Shown in pieces: positions 53,912 through 62,480 of a DNA stretch of 64,000 nt (position 1 is its first letter; each line of letters opens with the position of its first letter). The stretch is from Comamonadaceae bacterium OS-1 (GTDB lineage Bacteria > Pseudomonadota > Gammaproteobacteria > Burkholderiales > Burkholderiaceae_C). Below the pieces are notes generated by a model, which saw only the letters and a list, made by a program, of their open reading frames with translations, did not search any database and was not told the DNA's origin. The stretch is from positions 682,001-746,000 of the forward strand of contig AP026969.1 of the NCBI GenBank assembly GCA_027923965.1. The letters are read 5' to 3'. Position numbers and translations under genes: made by a program.

Positions 53912-54223
53912 ACCGGGTTCTCCGGTGGAGATGCCTTTTCACTTGGCTCATTGACAGCTTGCCACTGCGGCGTAAACGGGCTACGACATTGCCTTCTCAA
54001 ATGCCTCGTGTTGTCGGTTCGTTCGCGCCTGTTCCCTTGGCCCGTGGAGGCGTCCAGTAGAGAAATGAAGTCTGTACAGCCCTGATGCGGCGCAGAATCA
54101 GCGCCAGGCACACGGGTCGAACTTGGCTGTTACTTCTTTACACAATTCTCCAGTCAAGCAGACACCCAACCAGCGTGGGTGCTTTGCAGGTGGCGTTAAA
54201 TTCGTCTGTGTGCTTACACATTA
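53912..54223. other. 312-bp gap without a recognised feature
   Basis: No open frame of quality and no clear palindrome or terminator. The DNA becomes more AT-rich toward the ComEA-like gene, marking entry to the lower-GC segment. Confidence 0.5.
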
Positions 54224-54514
54224 CTATTGCGGTAAAGCTTTAGAAGCTTCGGTATAACTCTGTCCATCTACGGTCAAGCCTTGGGCTGAAAACTTGGCGG
54301 CGCTTTTGCCCTTAACGCCGGGCACCCGTGCCATCAAATCTTCCCAGCTTGTGAACCTGCCCTGCCCACGCTCAAGCAGAATTTTGCGGGACATACCCGG
54401 GCCAATGCCTCGGATCCCGTCCAGTGCCGCCACATCGGCTTGGTTGACATCGACAGCGCTCCAGGTCAAACCTGCATACAGGGCCAGAGGGATCAGCATT
54501 ATCTTGTGCAACAT
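54224..54514 (-). CDS. ComEA-like helix-hairpin-helix protein
   Basis: 96 residues with signal peptide MLHKIMLIPLALYAGLTWS and a helix-hairpin-helix domain: VDVNQADVAALDGIRGIGPGMSRKILLERGQGRFTSWEDLMARVPGV. GIGPGMSRKI and VPGVKGKSA are the two hairpins. Such periplasmic proteins bind DNA during natural uptake. The start at 54514 was chosen for the signal peptide; a longer frame from 54706 overlaps the divergent promoter. Confidence 0.85.
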   Translation of the reverse strand: MLHKIMLIPLALYAGLTWSAVDVNQADVAALDGIRGIGPGMSRKILLERGQGRFTSWEDLMARVPGVKGKSAAKFSAQGLTVDGQSYTEASKALPQ

Positions 54515-54611
54515 GGTGTGCTTTGTCAGTTTTGAGGCATCGAGGTTCGTTATCGTACGCTGCGAGCCAGTTAAGATCGAGAATGTATTGCAATTGACAA
54601 AGGATTGAGTC

Positions 54612-55619
54612 ATGAAGATTTTGGTGACAGGGGCTGCGGGCTTTATTGGCATGACTGCATCGTTAAAGCTATTGGCGCGTGGCGACGAAGTGGTGGGACT
54701 GGACAACCTGAACGACTACTACGACGTAAACCTGAAACACAATCGTCTGAAACGTCTGACATCGCATGCAAATTTCAGGTTCGTACAACTGGACGTGGGT
54801 GACCGTACCGGTATGGCGGCATTGTTTGCCGCGGAGAAATTCGACCGGGTGATCCATCTTGCCGCGCAGGCAGGGGTGCGCTATTCGCTGCAAAACCCGC
54901 ACGCTTACGTGGACAGCAATTTGGTTGGTTTTGTCAACGTACTAGAAGGGTGTCGCCATAGCAAGGTCCAGCATCTGGTTTACGCATCCAGCTCTAGCGT
55001 GTACGGTGGCAACACCAAGATGCCATTTTCGGAGCATGACAGCGTGGACCATCCGGTGAGTCTGTACGCGGCAACCAAAAAAGCCAACGAGTTGATGGCC
55101 CATACCTACAGCCATTTGTACAACTTACCCACCACGGGACTGCGATTTTTTACGGTCTACGGTCCGTGGGGCAGGCCTGACATGGCTTTGTTCTTGTTTA
55201 CCAAAGCCATCATGGATGGTCGCCCAATTGATGTGTACAACTACGGCAACATGCAGCGAGATTTCACCTACGTGGATGACATCGTGGAAGGCGTGATTCG
55301 CGTGTTGGACCGGGTAGCAGCACCTGATGCTGCCTACGACTCGGCAATCGCTGACCCCGCTACCAGCAATGCACCTTATCGCGTTTTCAACATTGGTAAC
55401 AATAATCCTGTTCCATTGCTTGATTTTGTGGCTTGCATTGAGGACGCTCTGGGTAAAAAAGCCGAGAAACGCTTGCTGCCTCTACAAGACGGCGATGTGC
55501 CTGCCACCTACGCAAATACCGATGCGTTACAAGATTGGGTTGGCTTCGTGCCTGGTACAACTATCCAAACGGGTATAGGCAACTTTGTTGCTTGGTACCG
55601 TGAATATTACAAAGTTTGA
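54612..55619 (+). CDS. nucleotide-sugar epimerase, UDP-glucuronate 4-epimerase type
   Basis: 335-residue extended SDR. NAD motif [16 protein letters not shown] near residue 7, [20 protein letters not shown] typical of UDP-glucuronate epimerases, the catalytic Y-x3-K in [21 protein letters not shown] near 153, and [19 protein letters not shown] near 177. It converts UDP-glucuronate to UDP-galacturonate for a surface glycan. It is alone on its strand beside a tyrosine phosphatase typical of EPS clusters. Confidence 0.9.
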   Translation: MKILVTGAAGFIGMTASLKLLARGDEVVGLDNLNDYYDVNLKHNRLKRLTSHANFRFVQLDVGDRTGMAALFAAEKFDRVIHLAAQAGVRYSLQNPHAYVDSNLVGFVNVLEGCRHSKVQHLVYASSSSVYGGNTKMPFSEHDSVDHPVSLYAATKKANELMAHTYSHLYNLPTTGLRFFTVYGPWGRPDMALFLFTKAIMDGRPIDVYNYGNMQRDFTYVDDIVEGVIRVLDRVAAPDAAYDSAIADPATSNAPYRVFNIGNNNPVPLLDFVACIEDALGKKAEKRLLPLQDGDVPATYANTDALQDWVGFVPGTTIQTGIGNFVAWYREYYKV

Positions 55620-55625
55620 ATTGAC

Positions 55626-55648
55626 GACCGACGGGCAAGCCGTCGGTC
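55626..55648. terminator. stem-loop between convergent epimerase and phosphatase genes
   Basis: GACCGACGG and its complement CCGTCGGTC separated by 5 bases, touching the phosphatase stop codon. There is no clear T run, so termination is plausible but not certain. Confidence 0.5.
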
Positions 55649-56112
55649 TAAATAAAGGTGCGGCTTAAGAGCCCTTGTACTCCGGCCTCGCACATATCCA
55701 ATACCCGCTCAAAGCCTTCGCTGTTCCCGTAATACGGATCAGGGACTTCATCGGCCAGTGTTTCCTGGCTTGCGGCAAGAAACATTTTTAACTTGTGTTG
55801 TGACTCGGGTGGGCATAGACGCTGCAATTCGCCGTAGTTGGTACGGTCCATTGCCAGAATCAAATCAAAGCGTTTGAAGTCTTTATCTTCTACAGGTCGA
55901 GAACGCGTTTTTCCCACTGTGTAACCCCGGCGCTCCAACGCGGCAGCAGCACGCGAATCTATCCGCATCCTGCTTTTGCTCGCATGGGTGCCTGCAGACT
56001 CAAAACAGACCTGTTGGGAAATCCCGCCGCGTTGTGCTAATTGGGTAGCTACTATCTGCGCCATGGGAGATCTGCAGACATTGGCTGCACAGACAATCAA
56101 AATATAGTACAC
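55648..56112 (-). CDS. low-molecular-weight protein-tyrosine phosphatase
   Basis: 154 residues. The catalytic P-loop is VCAANVCRSPMA (C-x5-R-S, residues 8-15) and the general acid is in VPDPYYGNS near 127. Enzymes of this Wzb/Etp class dephosphorylate the tyrosine kinase that controls capsule or EPS export. The start is GTG at 56112 since the motif begins 7 residues in and no ATG is available. A cognate kinase is not in the window. Confidence 0.9.
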   Translation of the reverse strand: MYYILIVCAANVCRSPMAQIVATQLAQRGGISQQVCFESAGTHASKSRMRIDSRAAAALERRGYTVGKTRSRPVEDKDFKRFDLILAMDRTNYGELQRLCPPESQHKLKMFLAASQETLADEVPDPYYGNSEGFERVLDMCEAGVQGLLSRTFI

Positions 56113-56160
56113 AATTTATCACGTAATCTTTTGCAACTAACAATCAAAAATCCTATTGAT

Positions 56161-56811
56161 TTAGTTGGCTGAATTCTCATGCTTAATAAGTATGGGCATC
56201 AGTAATCTGCGCATCAACAGACCTACCCCTCCCCAAAGTGTAATAAACCACACAGGTACCCCGCCGATTGGCGCACCTGGGTAAAACCACTGGCCGCTGT
56301 GCACCCCAACGTACTCGATGGCGGCTCCGAAAATAATAAAATAAATTGTGTAAGAAAAGTCTAATGGCTCGTGGTACAGAATGAGCCCTGCGATGAGCAG
56401 TATGCCCGTCACGATGGTCAATATTTTAGCATCCGGAATGGCGGCAAAAGCTATGGCGAAAGACAGGGCCAGCAACCATACAGTGGCTCGGTTACCTGTG
56501 GGAGCGGGACCGCCCAAAACACGCTTTAAGTGTAATAAATAAAAACCCCACATAAAGACTTCATAGATGGGCATTCCTAATACATCTGGATCAGAGAATG
56601 AAAAAATGCCTTGTTTCAGCGAGGCGGCATTCATGGCTGTAAAAAATATACAGACACAGGTATAAAAAATAAAATCCAGTTTGCTGAGCTTTTTAAAAGT
56701 CAGCACCCATAAAACTAAAAATGCCGCTAATTTTCCAAAATTAGTCGGCATAAAAGCAATTATTAGCAATGAAGCTGGTATTTGCAAAAGAAGTAGGAGG
56801 CGTGGGTTCAT
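56161..56811 (-). CDS. polytopic membrane protein, unknown
   Basis: 216 residues, six or seven hydrophobic helices starting MNPRLLLLLQIPASLLIIAFMP. The last third carries IEYVGVHSGQWFYPGAPIGGVPVWFITLWGGVG, a pattern seen in lycopene-cyclase-domain and carotenoid-biosynthesis-type membrane proteins; that resemblance is only suggestive. Base composition is clearly lower in GC than the window, hinting at transfer. ATG 56811 is preferred to a TTG at 56844, which lies in the neighbouring terminator. Confidence 0.65.
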   Translation of the reverse strand: MNPRLLLLLQIPASLLIIAFMPTNFGKLAAFLVLWVLTFKKLSKLDFIFYTCVCIFFTAMNAASLKQGIFSFSDPDVLGMPIYEVFMWGFYLLHLKRVLGGPAPTGNRATVWLLALSFAIAFAAIPDAKILTIVTGILLIAGLILYHEPLDFSYTIYFIIFGAAIEYVGVHSGQWFYPGAPIGGVPVWFITLWGGVGLLMRRLLMPILIKHENSAN

Positions 56812-56846
56812 GCTACTTATAGTTTTAGAGGATGCCGCTTTCAAAA

Positions 56847-56874
56847 AAATAAGGCCTCCGAAGAGGCCTTATTT
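56847..56874 (-). terminator. rho-independent terminator of PEP-CTERM gene
   Basis: On the minus strand AAATAAGGCCTC, TTCG tetraloop, GAGGCCTTATTT and further T residues, 8 bases past the PEP-CTERM stop. Confidence 0.9.
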
Positions 56875-56881
56875 GTATCGA

Positions 56882-57742
56882 TTAACCGCGATTCGAATTC
56901 AGTTTTTGGCGGCGGCGTGTTGCGCCAAGGCCCAGCAAACCGAGGCCGATCAAAGCCAGCGAGCTTGGCTCGGGAACAGCAAACCCAGTCGCTGGGTCGG
57001 TGATGCGTGCACCCAACAGGCAGTTAGCGGTGCCGACGGGGCAAGAATCCCAGCTGTTCAACGATTCGTAAATGTTACGGAAACGCACATCACGTTGACC
57101 GTAGTTCGTCGTGAAGAAATCGGTGTTCATCGCGGTGGTCCAGTCGCCCACAATCGATGTATTCACGTTGGCGTAAGAAGTTGCCAGGCCAGCGAAACCA
57201 CCATTGCTAGGAATCGTAGAACCGTTAATGAACACAACGTTGCTCAGGTCATTGATACCGGAAGCAAACTCGAGGTGGGCCAACAAGATACCTTGGGTGT
57301 AGCCGGTTGCCGTAGATTGGCTGGTACGCACAGTAGCTGCGGTGGTAGCCAGATCGGTCACACCGTAGACTGTGGTGTCGCGGTAGTACAGGTCAAGAAA
57401 ACCACCCGTGGCTGGGAATGCGTTGCCGCCCGTGCCAGAAGGCAGGCCGCTGGTGCCGTAGAACATACCGGTAATTTGACCGCCATTTTGCAAGTCTGCA
57501 AAAACATTAGGGCCAGTCGTTTCGATTGTGTTGGGGCCGGTAACTAACCCACGATTGATGGTCGAGACGGTGAAAACGCCCCAGTTGATTTCGTTGGCGT
57601 AACCGGTGTTGCCCGTTACCGCGATTTGCTCACGGCCATCAAACTTGATGTAGTAAGGGCCTGTGGGCAGGGTAACCGGAGCCGCTACTGCGCTGAGTGA
57701 TGCGACCGAGGCCAGGGCCAAAGCTAAAAATTTGTACTTCAT
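56882..57742 (-). CDS. PEP-CTERM sorting domain protein
   Basis: 286 residues. Signal peptide MKYKFLALALASVASLSAVAA and C-terminal sorting signal VPEPSSLALIGLGLLGLGATRRRQ: the PEP motif, a hydrophobic helix and an Arg-rich tail. The protein is a substrate of exosortase A, cleaved and attached or released at the envelope with EPS. The body is Asn/Thr/Gly-rich (NTGYANEINWGVF, YRDTTVYGVTD) with two cysteines near CPVGTANCLLG. GGAG lies before the ATG. The sorting machinery genes at 1-6.6 kb fit. Confidence 0.92.
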   Translation of the reverse strand: MKYKFLALALASVASLSAVAAPVTLPTGPYYIKFDGREQIAVTGNTGYANEINWGVFTVSTINRGLVTGPNTIETTGPNVFADLQNGGQITGMFYGTSGLPSGTGGNAFPATGGFLDLYYRDTTVYGVTDLATTAATVRTSQSTATGYTQGILLAHLEFASGINDLSNVVFINGSTIPSNGGFAGLATSYANVNTSIVGDWTTAMNTDFFTTNYGQRDVRFRNIYESLNSWDSCPVGTANCLLGARITDPATGFAVPEPSSLALIGLGLLGLGATRRRQKLNSNRG

Positions 57743-57959
57743 GATTTTCTCCGTTAAGGAACTGCTGTTTCAACCTTACAAGCGTAACGTCTTGCTGTGT
57801 CTATATAAGCAGCATCTGTGCCAGTTTTTTCTAAAAATCGTAAGTGGTTGTTTGGTATGGATAAATTGGGATTTACTCTGCCAAAGTCGCTAACCCTTCA
57901 TGCCCTTGTGTAAAAAAAACTGACAGTCTGGGACCCCAAAGCCGGGTGCCTCCGCGGCC

Positions 57960-59555
57960 TCATTGGTACCGCCCCGGCGACAAGATGTTCGATGGATCCA
58001 GGCTTGCCCGAAGCCGGGCGTGGAACGCTTTTGCATGCACTTGCTCGTGCGACAGCAATTCCATGGCGCTCACACCTACCCGGTACGGAAAATAGCCCAG
58101 AGATTTGCCTGTTGTCAGTAAGTCTTTGTAGCAGGCCATGGCGGCCTCGGCGGCCGCGGGATCCGCCCGGTCAAAGATCAGGGGCACCGTACTGTCAAAC
58201 AGCTTGTCGCTGATGGATGTAAAGGTGATCAATGGTTCCATTCCATACTGCAGTGCCAAGCGCTTGACCATGTTGGCGTAGTTGCGAACATAGGTGGGAC
58301 TCATTGGTACCAATGGTGCATACCAAATCAGGCCGCAACCATCGCGTGCTGGGTCCCGCCACTGTCCGGTGGGGGGCACTGGATTGCGCCAATAGGCCAA
58401 CGGCAGGGCTGTTTCATTCGGTCGCCCGCCCACCAATTCCAGCGATTGGGCCAATGTGGCCGTTGTGCTTGCGAGCCGCTGGCCCATGGGCCCTGGAATC
58501 CACTTGGCCACACTGGCGATGGTGCGGGCTTGGTTCAGGCTCAAAAAAATGAGGCGGCTGGCAATGCCTTTCAACGCGGTGCGGATTTCCTTTTGGGCCG
58601 CTGCCACCATGCGATTGGTACCGTAAAGAGTTCCGAAACCAGTCCATGGAAAGATTTGGTATTGGCGACCAAGCTCTTCAACCACTGGCAATGGGATCAA
58701 GCCCGCCGAATCCAATCGATCCGCAGGAAACGGGATCGACATGGCCAAAACCCGGTGCTGGTTCATCAAATTGACGGCACCCACCGTTCCGTGCAGCCGG
58801 GTCAATATGGAACGAATGCGGGTTACCGCAGGCTCCAGGTACGCATCATCTTTCAGGCTAAACAAACACACCTTGACGCACTCTGGGCGGCGGGCAAGAG
58901 CGATGGTCATGCGGGTGACCACCCCGAAGCCACTTTGGGTGAAAAGCCCCGCCGAATAGGGGCCAATGCCCCATTTGAAAAGCCGGGCCAGTTCTTCGCC
59001 GCCGGCCTCCCTCAGAGCGGTCTTGTACAGGGTTCCGTCGGCCAGTACCGCCTCAAGATCGGTCACTGCCCCGAAGTGATCCGTATGGGGGGTGACACCA
59101 TAGCCGCGCTCCAGGGCATTGGCCAGCAAACTGCACGTTGGCCCCGCGCCTGTAACGGGAACCAGATAAGGATGGTTACCGTTGTCCAGGAAGTCGGCCA
59201 ACATTCCTTGTGTGACTCCGGGCTCTAGCGTCACCACGCCAAATTCTGCATCGAAATGAAGAATTTTTTGCAGCATCGACAGGTCCAGGATGACGCAATT
59301 GTTCTGGGCTGGCAGAGCCGTTCCGTAGCCCCAGTTATGTCCTGTACTGATGGGATAGACCGGGACTTGGTGCCGCTGCGCGATGCGCATCACTTCTGGC
59401 AGCAAGGCCGCATCCGTGATGCGCAAGGCCGCCGGAATGGTGCGCTTTATCGCGCTTGCATCCACCCCATACATGCTTTGAGCTGCCTCGGCACGAACAA
59501 CCTGCTGCGCGCCCAATAGCAGCTGCCAATCGGATAAGGCAGTTTCAATGTCCAT
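57960..59555 (-). CDS. vanillyl-alcohol-oxidase-family FAD oxidase/dehydrogenase
   Basis: 531 residues of the VAO/PCMH family. FAD-binding region VPVYPISTGHNWGYGTALPAQNNCVILDLSMLQKIL near residue 65, VTGAGPTCSLLANALERGYGVTPHTDH near 135, GPYSAGLFTQSGFGVVTRM near 202, and C-terminal ASLDPSNILSPGRYQ. Members oxidise 4-alkylphenols, vanillyl alcohol or eugenol; 4-cresol dehydrogenase needs a cytochrome subunit, absent here. Products could feed the aromatic-acid block at 18-33 kb. Confidence 0.88.
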   Translation of the reverse strand: MDIETALSDWQLLLGAQQVVRAEAAQSMYGVDASAIKRTIPAALRITDAALLPEVMRIAQRHQVPVYPISTGHNWGYGTALPAQNNCVILDLSMLQKILHFDAEFGVVTLEPGVTQGMLADFLDNGNHPYLVPVTGAGPTCSLLANALERGYGVTPHTDHFGAVTDLEAVLADGTLYKTALREAGGEELARLFKWGIGPYSAGLFTQSGFGVVTRMTIALARRPECVKVCLFSLKDDAYLEPAVTRIRSILTRLHGTVGAVNLMNQHRVLAMSIPFPADRLDSAGLIPLPVVEELGRQYQIFPWTGFGTLYGTNRMVAAAQKEIRTALKGIASRLIFLSLNQARTIASVAKWIPGPMGQRLASTTATLAQSLELVGGRPNETALPLAYWRNPVPPTGQWRDPARDGCGLIWYAPLVPMSPTYVRNYANMVKRLALQYGMEPLITFTSISDKLFDSTVPLIFDRADPAAAEAAMACYKDLLTTGKSLGYFPYRVGVSAMELLSHEQVHAKAFHARLRASLDPSNILSPGRYQ

Positions 59556-60030
59556 GTGTTTGCTCCTGTGTCATGAGGTTCATTTCTACAAGCTCGTTTG
59601 TAACAAAATTTGTGCATAAGCAGGGACAAGTTTTGATCCGCTCTACGGTCTGACCTGGTGGATTTCGCCGTCACCGGCTTGGCAATGTGGAGCAGCGCAG
59701 GTGAATCTGCCTGCCAATGCGTTATGGCTTCGGCCCGACCAGGGTACAAACCGCTTAACGCTCCCTGCGGTGCCCAAGGTGGCCCGTAACTCTCTCTGGG
59801 CGTGGTCGGGTATCGCCTTGGGTGGGGCGGTGGTTTTCTGCAACTTGGCTTTGGTTCGCATGGGCATTGCCGTTGCGTTGGCCGATGTTGGCAGGCCCCT
59901 GGAGGTGGGCTGCATCCGTCCAGGATATTGATGAAAATGCGCTCTCGTGCTCAACGAGCCTGCACAAGCAGCTATAAAAAATGTAGTTTCTTAGCCTGAA
60001 TGCGGCACGCTGCGAGGTGTCCCCCGCAGA
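59556..60030. other. 475-bp gap, start of decayed accessory zone
   Basis: No convincing gene. A frame at 59701-59931 (+) could encode 76 residues with one hydrophobic stretch (WSGIALGGAVVFCNLALVRM), but without a ribosome-binding site. An inverted repeat copy fills its end. Confidence 0.5.
59941..60021 (-). repeat. dispersed repeat, copy 14 (inverted) with shared flank
   Basis: Minus-strand AACTACATTTTTTATAGCTG then CTTGTGC, with a decayed core. From about 59984 to 60021 it also matches the segment 62471-62507 (GAATGCG...CGCTGCG...GTC), so the repeated unit extends beyond the usual core here. Confidence 0.55.
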
Positions 60031-60318
60031 TCACGCTGCATCAACGGATTCACGGCTGAGGTTGATGCGGGCCCGCACGAACGGCTTGCGTAGGTCCCCA
60101 GGCTGCACAAGACCTAGGCCGCGCCCTGGCAACTTCTGCAGGTCTGCCTTGGTCCCAAAGACGGCATCCAAACCCACCGGCATATCGGCGTCGAATTCCA
60201 CCAAAAAATCGGCATCACTGCTGCGGGCATCAAAGTTGTGCGCCCGCGCCACCGACCCGAACACGTCCAGCCGCTCGACGCGGTAGCCCTGGCAAATGGC
60301 CGAGATGCCGGGGCGGCT
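60031..60318 (-). pseudogene. nucleotidyltransferase fragment (MntA-like), start lost
   Basis: Translating from the udk stop gives SRPGISAICQGYRVERLDV followed by FGSVARAHNFDARSSDADFLVEFD, a clear polymerase-beta-type GS-x10-D-x-D nucleotidyltransferase of about 95 codons. No ATG, GTG or TTG lies before the conserved region; the first GTG (60264) would cut it. The coding frame directly follows the uridine-kinase stop. It is probably a broken antitoxin/MNT gene without its HEPN or DUF86 partner. Confidence 0.6.
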
Positions 60319-60711
60319 TCAGACCCGGTCCAGATCGCGGACCAAGCTCACCACCTTGGTGGTGATGATGTCGATGGCCGGCCCGTTGGCACCGTGCGGC
60401 AGGATCACGTCGGCACGGCGTTTGGTGGGCTCGATGAACTGCTTGTGCATGGGGCGCACGGTTTCCAGGTACTGGGTGATCACGCTCTCGGCACTGCGCC
60501 CGCGCTCGGCCATGTCGCGCTGCAGGCGGCGGATAAAGCGCACATCGGCGGCGGTATCCACAAAAATCTTCAGCGACATCATCTCCGGCCCGATCGATGC
60601 CAGTACCTGGCGCGTCACCGTGGATTTGCCGCTGCCACTGCCGCCTGCCACGCCGATCACGAAGGGTTTGTGAGGGGCTTTGTTCACGGGGTCTCTGTAT
60701 GCAGCAGGCAA
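60319..60711 (-). pseudogene. udk: uridine kinase with large internal deletion
   Basis: 130 codons. The N-terminus has [27 protein letters not shown] (Walker A near residue 25) and the C-terminal part has [59 protein letters not shown], both uridine-kinase blocks. A normal enzyme has about 80 more residues between them, including the QDSYY uridine/Asp region. The junction reads EM/MS. The frame is intact but activity is very unlikely. Confidence 0.75.
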
Positions 60712-60756
60712 AGGCTGCGAGTTTACAAGCCAGGCGCGGGGTTCAAGACTTAAGCC

Positions 60757-61083
60757 TCAGGCCTGCCACACTCCCAGCCCCGCCGAGCGCAGGTCGATGC
60801 CGATCTCGATCTCCTTGTCCACTGCGTCTTGGTAGGTCAGGGGGTTAAAGGCCTCGTACAGATCTGGCAGCAGCCGCAGGCCATACCGCTGCACATAACG
60901 ATTCGCCTGGATACCCGCCTTGTGTTTGTCAAAGCGCACATCCGGGTCCAGCCCCGTCATGCCCACATACACGCACAGCTTGCCCTCCACATAGCCCGGA
61001 TTGCCCTTGCGAAAGCGCGGCTCCCGCAGCACGTCTTTGGAGAGCTCGACCACGTAGACGTGGTGGTGTTTGCGGCGGGGCAT
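60757..61083 (-). CDS. GIY-YIG-like nuclease-domain protein
   Basis: 108 residues. HVYVVELSKDVL and then LCVYVGMTGLDPDVRFDKHKAGIQANRYVQRYGLRLLPDLY give the Y-V...Y-V-G-M-T strand pair and following Arg-helix of GIY-YIG domains. Family members are nucleases in repair or mobile elements; small stand-alone versions are mostly uncharacterised. It stands between degraded genes. No partner is evident. Confidence 0.7.
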   Translation of the reverse strand: MPRRKHHHVYVVELSKDVLREPRFRKGNPGYVEGKLCVYVGMTGLDPDVRFDKHKAGIQANRYVQRYGLRLLPDLYEAFNPLTYQDAVDKEIEIGIDLRSAGLGVWQA

Positions 61084-61104
61084 GGGGGAACGAAATGCTC
61101 GCTA

Positions 61105-61160
61105 GTATGGGGCCGCAACGCGCGCGGAATAGGCGCAAGCAGCTATTCAAAACGTAGCAA
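61105..61160 (-). repeat. dispersed repeat, copy 15 (inverted)
   Basis: Minus-strand TTTTGAATAGCTGCTTGCGC then CTATTCCGCGCGCG; the right half is altered. Confidence 0.6.
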
Positions 61161-61167
61161 TTAATGC

Positions 61168-61419
61168 TCAAACAGCCTGCTGCGCACCATGCCGCGTCAG
61201 ATCGGGCTGCCCGGCCAGCAAACCTGCGACCGAGATGTCTTCGTCCAGCGCCTCCCAGTGCAGGCCGCCCTTGCTGAGTTCCACCAAGTCCCGTTGCGCG
61301 GGGGTGGCTTCCAGTAAACGCGGGAACCAGGCCAGCGGCGCGGCAATGGTGCGGCCATCGGACAGGCTGACCCACACTGTGTCGTCGTCGAAGCGCACGG
61401 CTGTAGGCGAAATGTTCAT
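61168..61419 (-). CDS. DUF2442 domain protein
   Basis: 83 residues beginning MNISPTAVRFDDDTVWVSLSDGRTIAAPLAWFPRLLEATPAQRD, the DUF2442 pattern with WFPRL and a later HWEALDEDISVAGLL. Such proteins are often encoded with DUF4160 and suspected to form a toxin-antitoxin pair. Its ATG lies inside the end of the DUF4160 gene, which is frameshifted, so this gene may now be an orphan antitoxin. Confidence 0.8.
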   Translation of the reverse strand: MNISPTAVRFDDDTVWVSLSDGRTIAAPLAWFPRLLEATPAQRDLVELSKGGLHWEALDEDISVAGLLAGQPDLTRHGAQQAV

Positions 61420-61646
61420 TCCATGACCTTTCAATCAATTCCTTGTGGGCCACCACCACGTCCCGCAATCCCCGCAGCGTGCGCGCATCGAAGCCGTCGC
61501 TATCGGCCAGATAGATGCTGGGGGGTCAGCCAGAACTTGGCTTCGCCGTCGGCATTGCGCACATGGATATGCATCGCCTCGCGCGGATTTCCTTCGTTGG
61601 AATAGAAGAAAAATCGAAACGACTTGTAGCGGAAGACGACGGGCAT
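61406..61646 (-). pseudogene. DUF4160 gene with a one-base frameshift
   Basis: MPVVFRYKSFRFFFYSNEG and HIHVRNADGEAKFWLTP in one frame, then IYLADSDGFDARTLRGL and DVVVAHKELIERSWNEHF in another. The break is at a run of six G on the plus strand (61520-61525), where five would restore one frame. The gene would otherwise be of normal size, about 80 residues. Either real inactivation or a sequencing error is possible. Confidence 0.7.
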
Positions 61647-61684
61647 GGCCGAAGTTTAACGGTGCAGCGCATTTGTGTGCCAAA

Positions 61685-61736
61685 TTGACGGTTGCCGCTT
61701 ATAGAACGGGCACAGGCAGCTACATAAATAGAAGCA
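61685..61736 (-). repeat. dispersed repeat, copy 16 (inverted)
   Basis: Minus-strand CTATTTATGTAGCTGCCTGT then GCCCGTTCTATAAGCGGC. Confidence 0.65.
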
Positions 61737-61759
61737 AACGGCTTCTGCCGCCAGGCGCC

Positions 61760-62413
61760 CTAAACGCCATCGATTTTCCGAAACGTCAAATTGATCCGGG
61801 GCTCTTTGACCCGCAGCTCTTTCCGGACGGCGTGCTCCCACAGGCTTTGGGTTTGGCCGCGCATGCACAGCAAGGAGCCGTGCGACAGGGCGATGTCGTA
61901 TTGCTGGCTCGGTGCACCGGGTGCTTTGGGGCGCAGGCAAAACCGGCGCTCTGCACCCAGGCTGATGGACGCAATGGTGGGCGCGTGGCCCAGGGTGGCC
62001 TCGTCGTCGCTGTGCCAGGACACATGGTCGGCACCGTCGCGGTACAGGTTGAGCAGCACCGCGTTGTAGCGGGCACCCGTGGCCGCCCCGGCCAGGTCGC
62101 GCAAGCGCGCCAGCGTGGGTGTCCAGGGGCTTGGCCGGTTCAGGAGGCCCGAGTAGGTGTAGCTGGCGTGTGCATCGCCGTACCAGGCAGTCAAGCGGGG
62201 CGTTTGGACGCTGCGGCCGTACATGCGCAGTGCGGGCTGCTGCCACGCCGTTTCGTCCAAAAGCGTCTTGAAGAATGCGCTGGCCAGGTCGTGTGGAAAG
62301 TACTGCGCCCAGTAGGTGACATCCAAGCCCTCGTCCACCAGGTGGACGGGGTTGGCTTGCGCGGGGCAAAACAGATCGGGTTGCAAGGTGAGGTGGCGGG
62401 TGTGCGGCGGCAT
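61760..62413 (-). CDS. alkB: AlkB-type 2-oxoglutarate dioxygenase
   Basis: 217 residues. The Fe(II) triad is H-x-D in VSWHSDDEATLG near residue 131 and the distal His in LWEHAVRKE near 191; the 2-oxoglutarate Arg pair is in EPRINLTFRKI. RMYGRSVQTPRLTAWYGD is the nucleotide-recognition lid. It removes alkyl groups from DNA or RNA bases. It is alone in the accessory zone. Confidence 0.93.
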   Translation of the reverse strand: MPPHTRHLTLQPDLFCPAQANPVHLVDEGLDVTYWAQYFPHDLASAFFKTLLDETAWQQPALRMYGRSVQTPRLTAWYGDAHASYTYSGLLNRPSPWTPTLARLRDLAGAATGARYNAVLLNLYRDGADHVSWHSDDEATLGHAPTIASISLGAERRFCLRPKAPGAPSQQYDIALSHGSLLCMRGQTQSLWEHAVRKELRVKEPRINLTFRKIDGV

Positions 62414-62419
62414 GGGTGC

Positions 62420-62480
62420 TTAATTGGCCGCTAGCGCCCATGGAATCGGCGCAAGCAGCTATCAAAAATGTAGTTTTCTA
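62420..62480 (-). repeat. dispersed repeat, copy 17 (inverted)
   Basis: Minus-strand AACTACATTTTTGATAGCTG, then CTTGCGCCGATTCCATGGGC. Its end overlaps the stop codon of the 56-residue frame. Confidence 0.68.

Noticed and set aside
59701..59931. Possible 76-codon plus-strand gene
   Set aside because: No ribosome-binding site, no family resemblance, and an overlapping minus-strand frame of similar quality; noted only within the gap entry.
61445..62434. 329-codon plus-strand frame
   Set aside because: Antisense to alkB, whose iron and 2-oxoglutarate ligands are intact on the minus strand.
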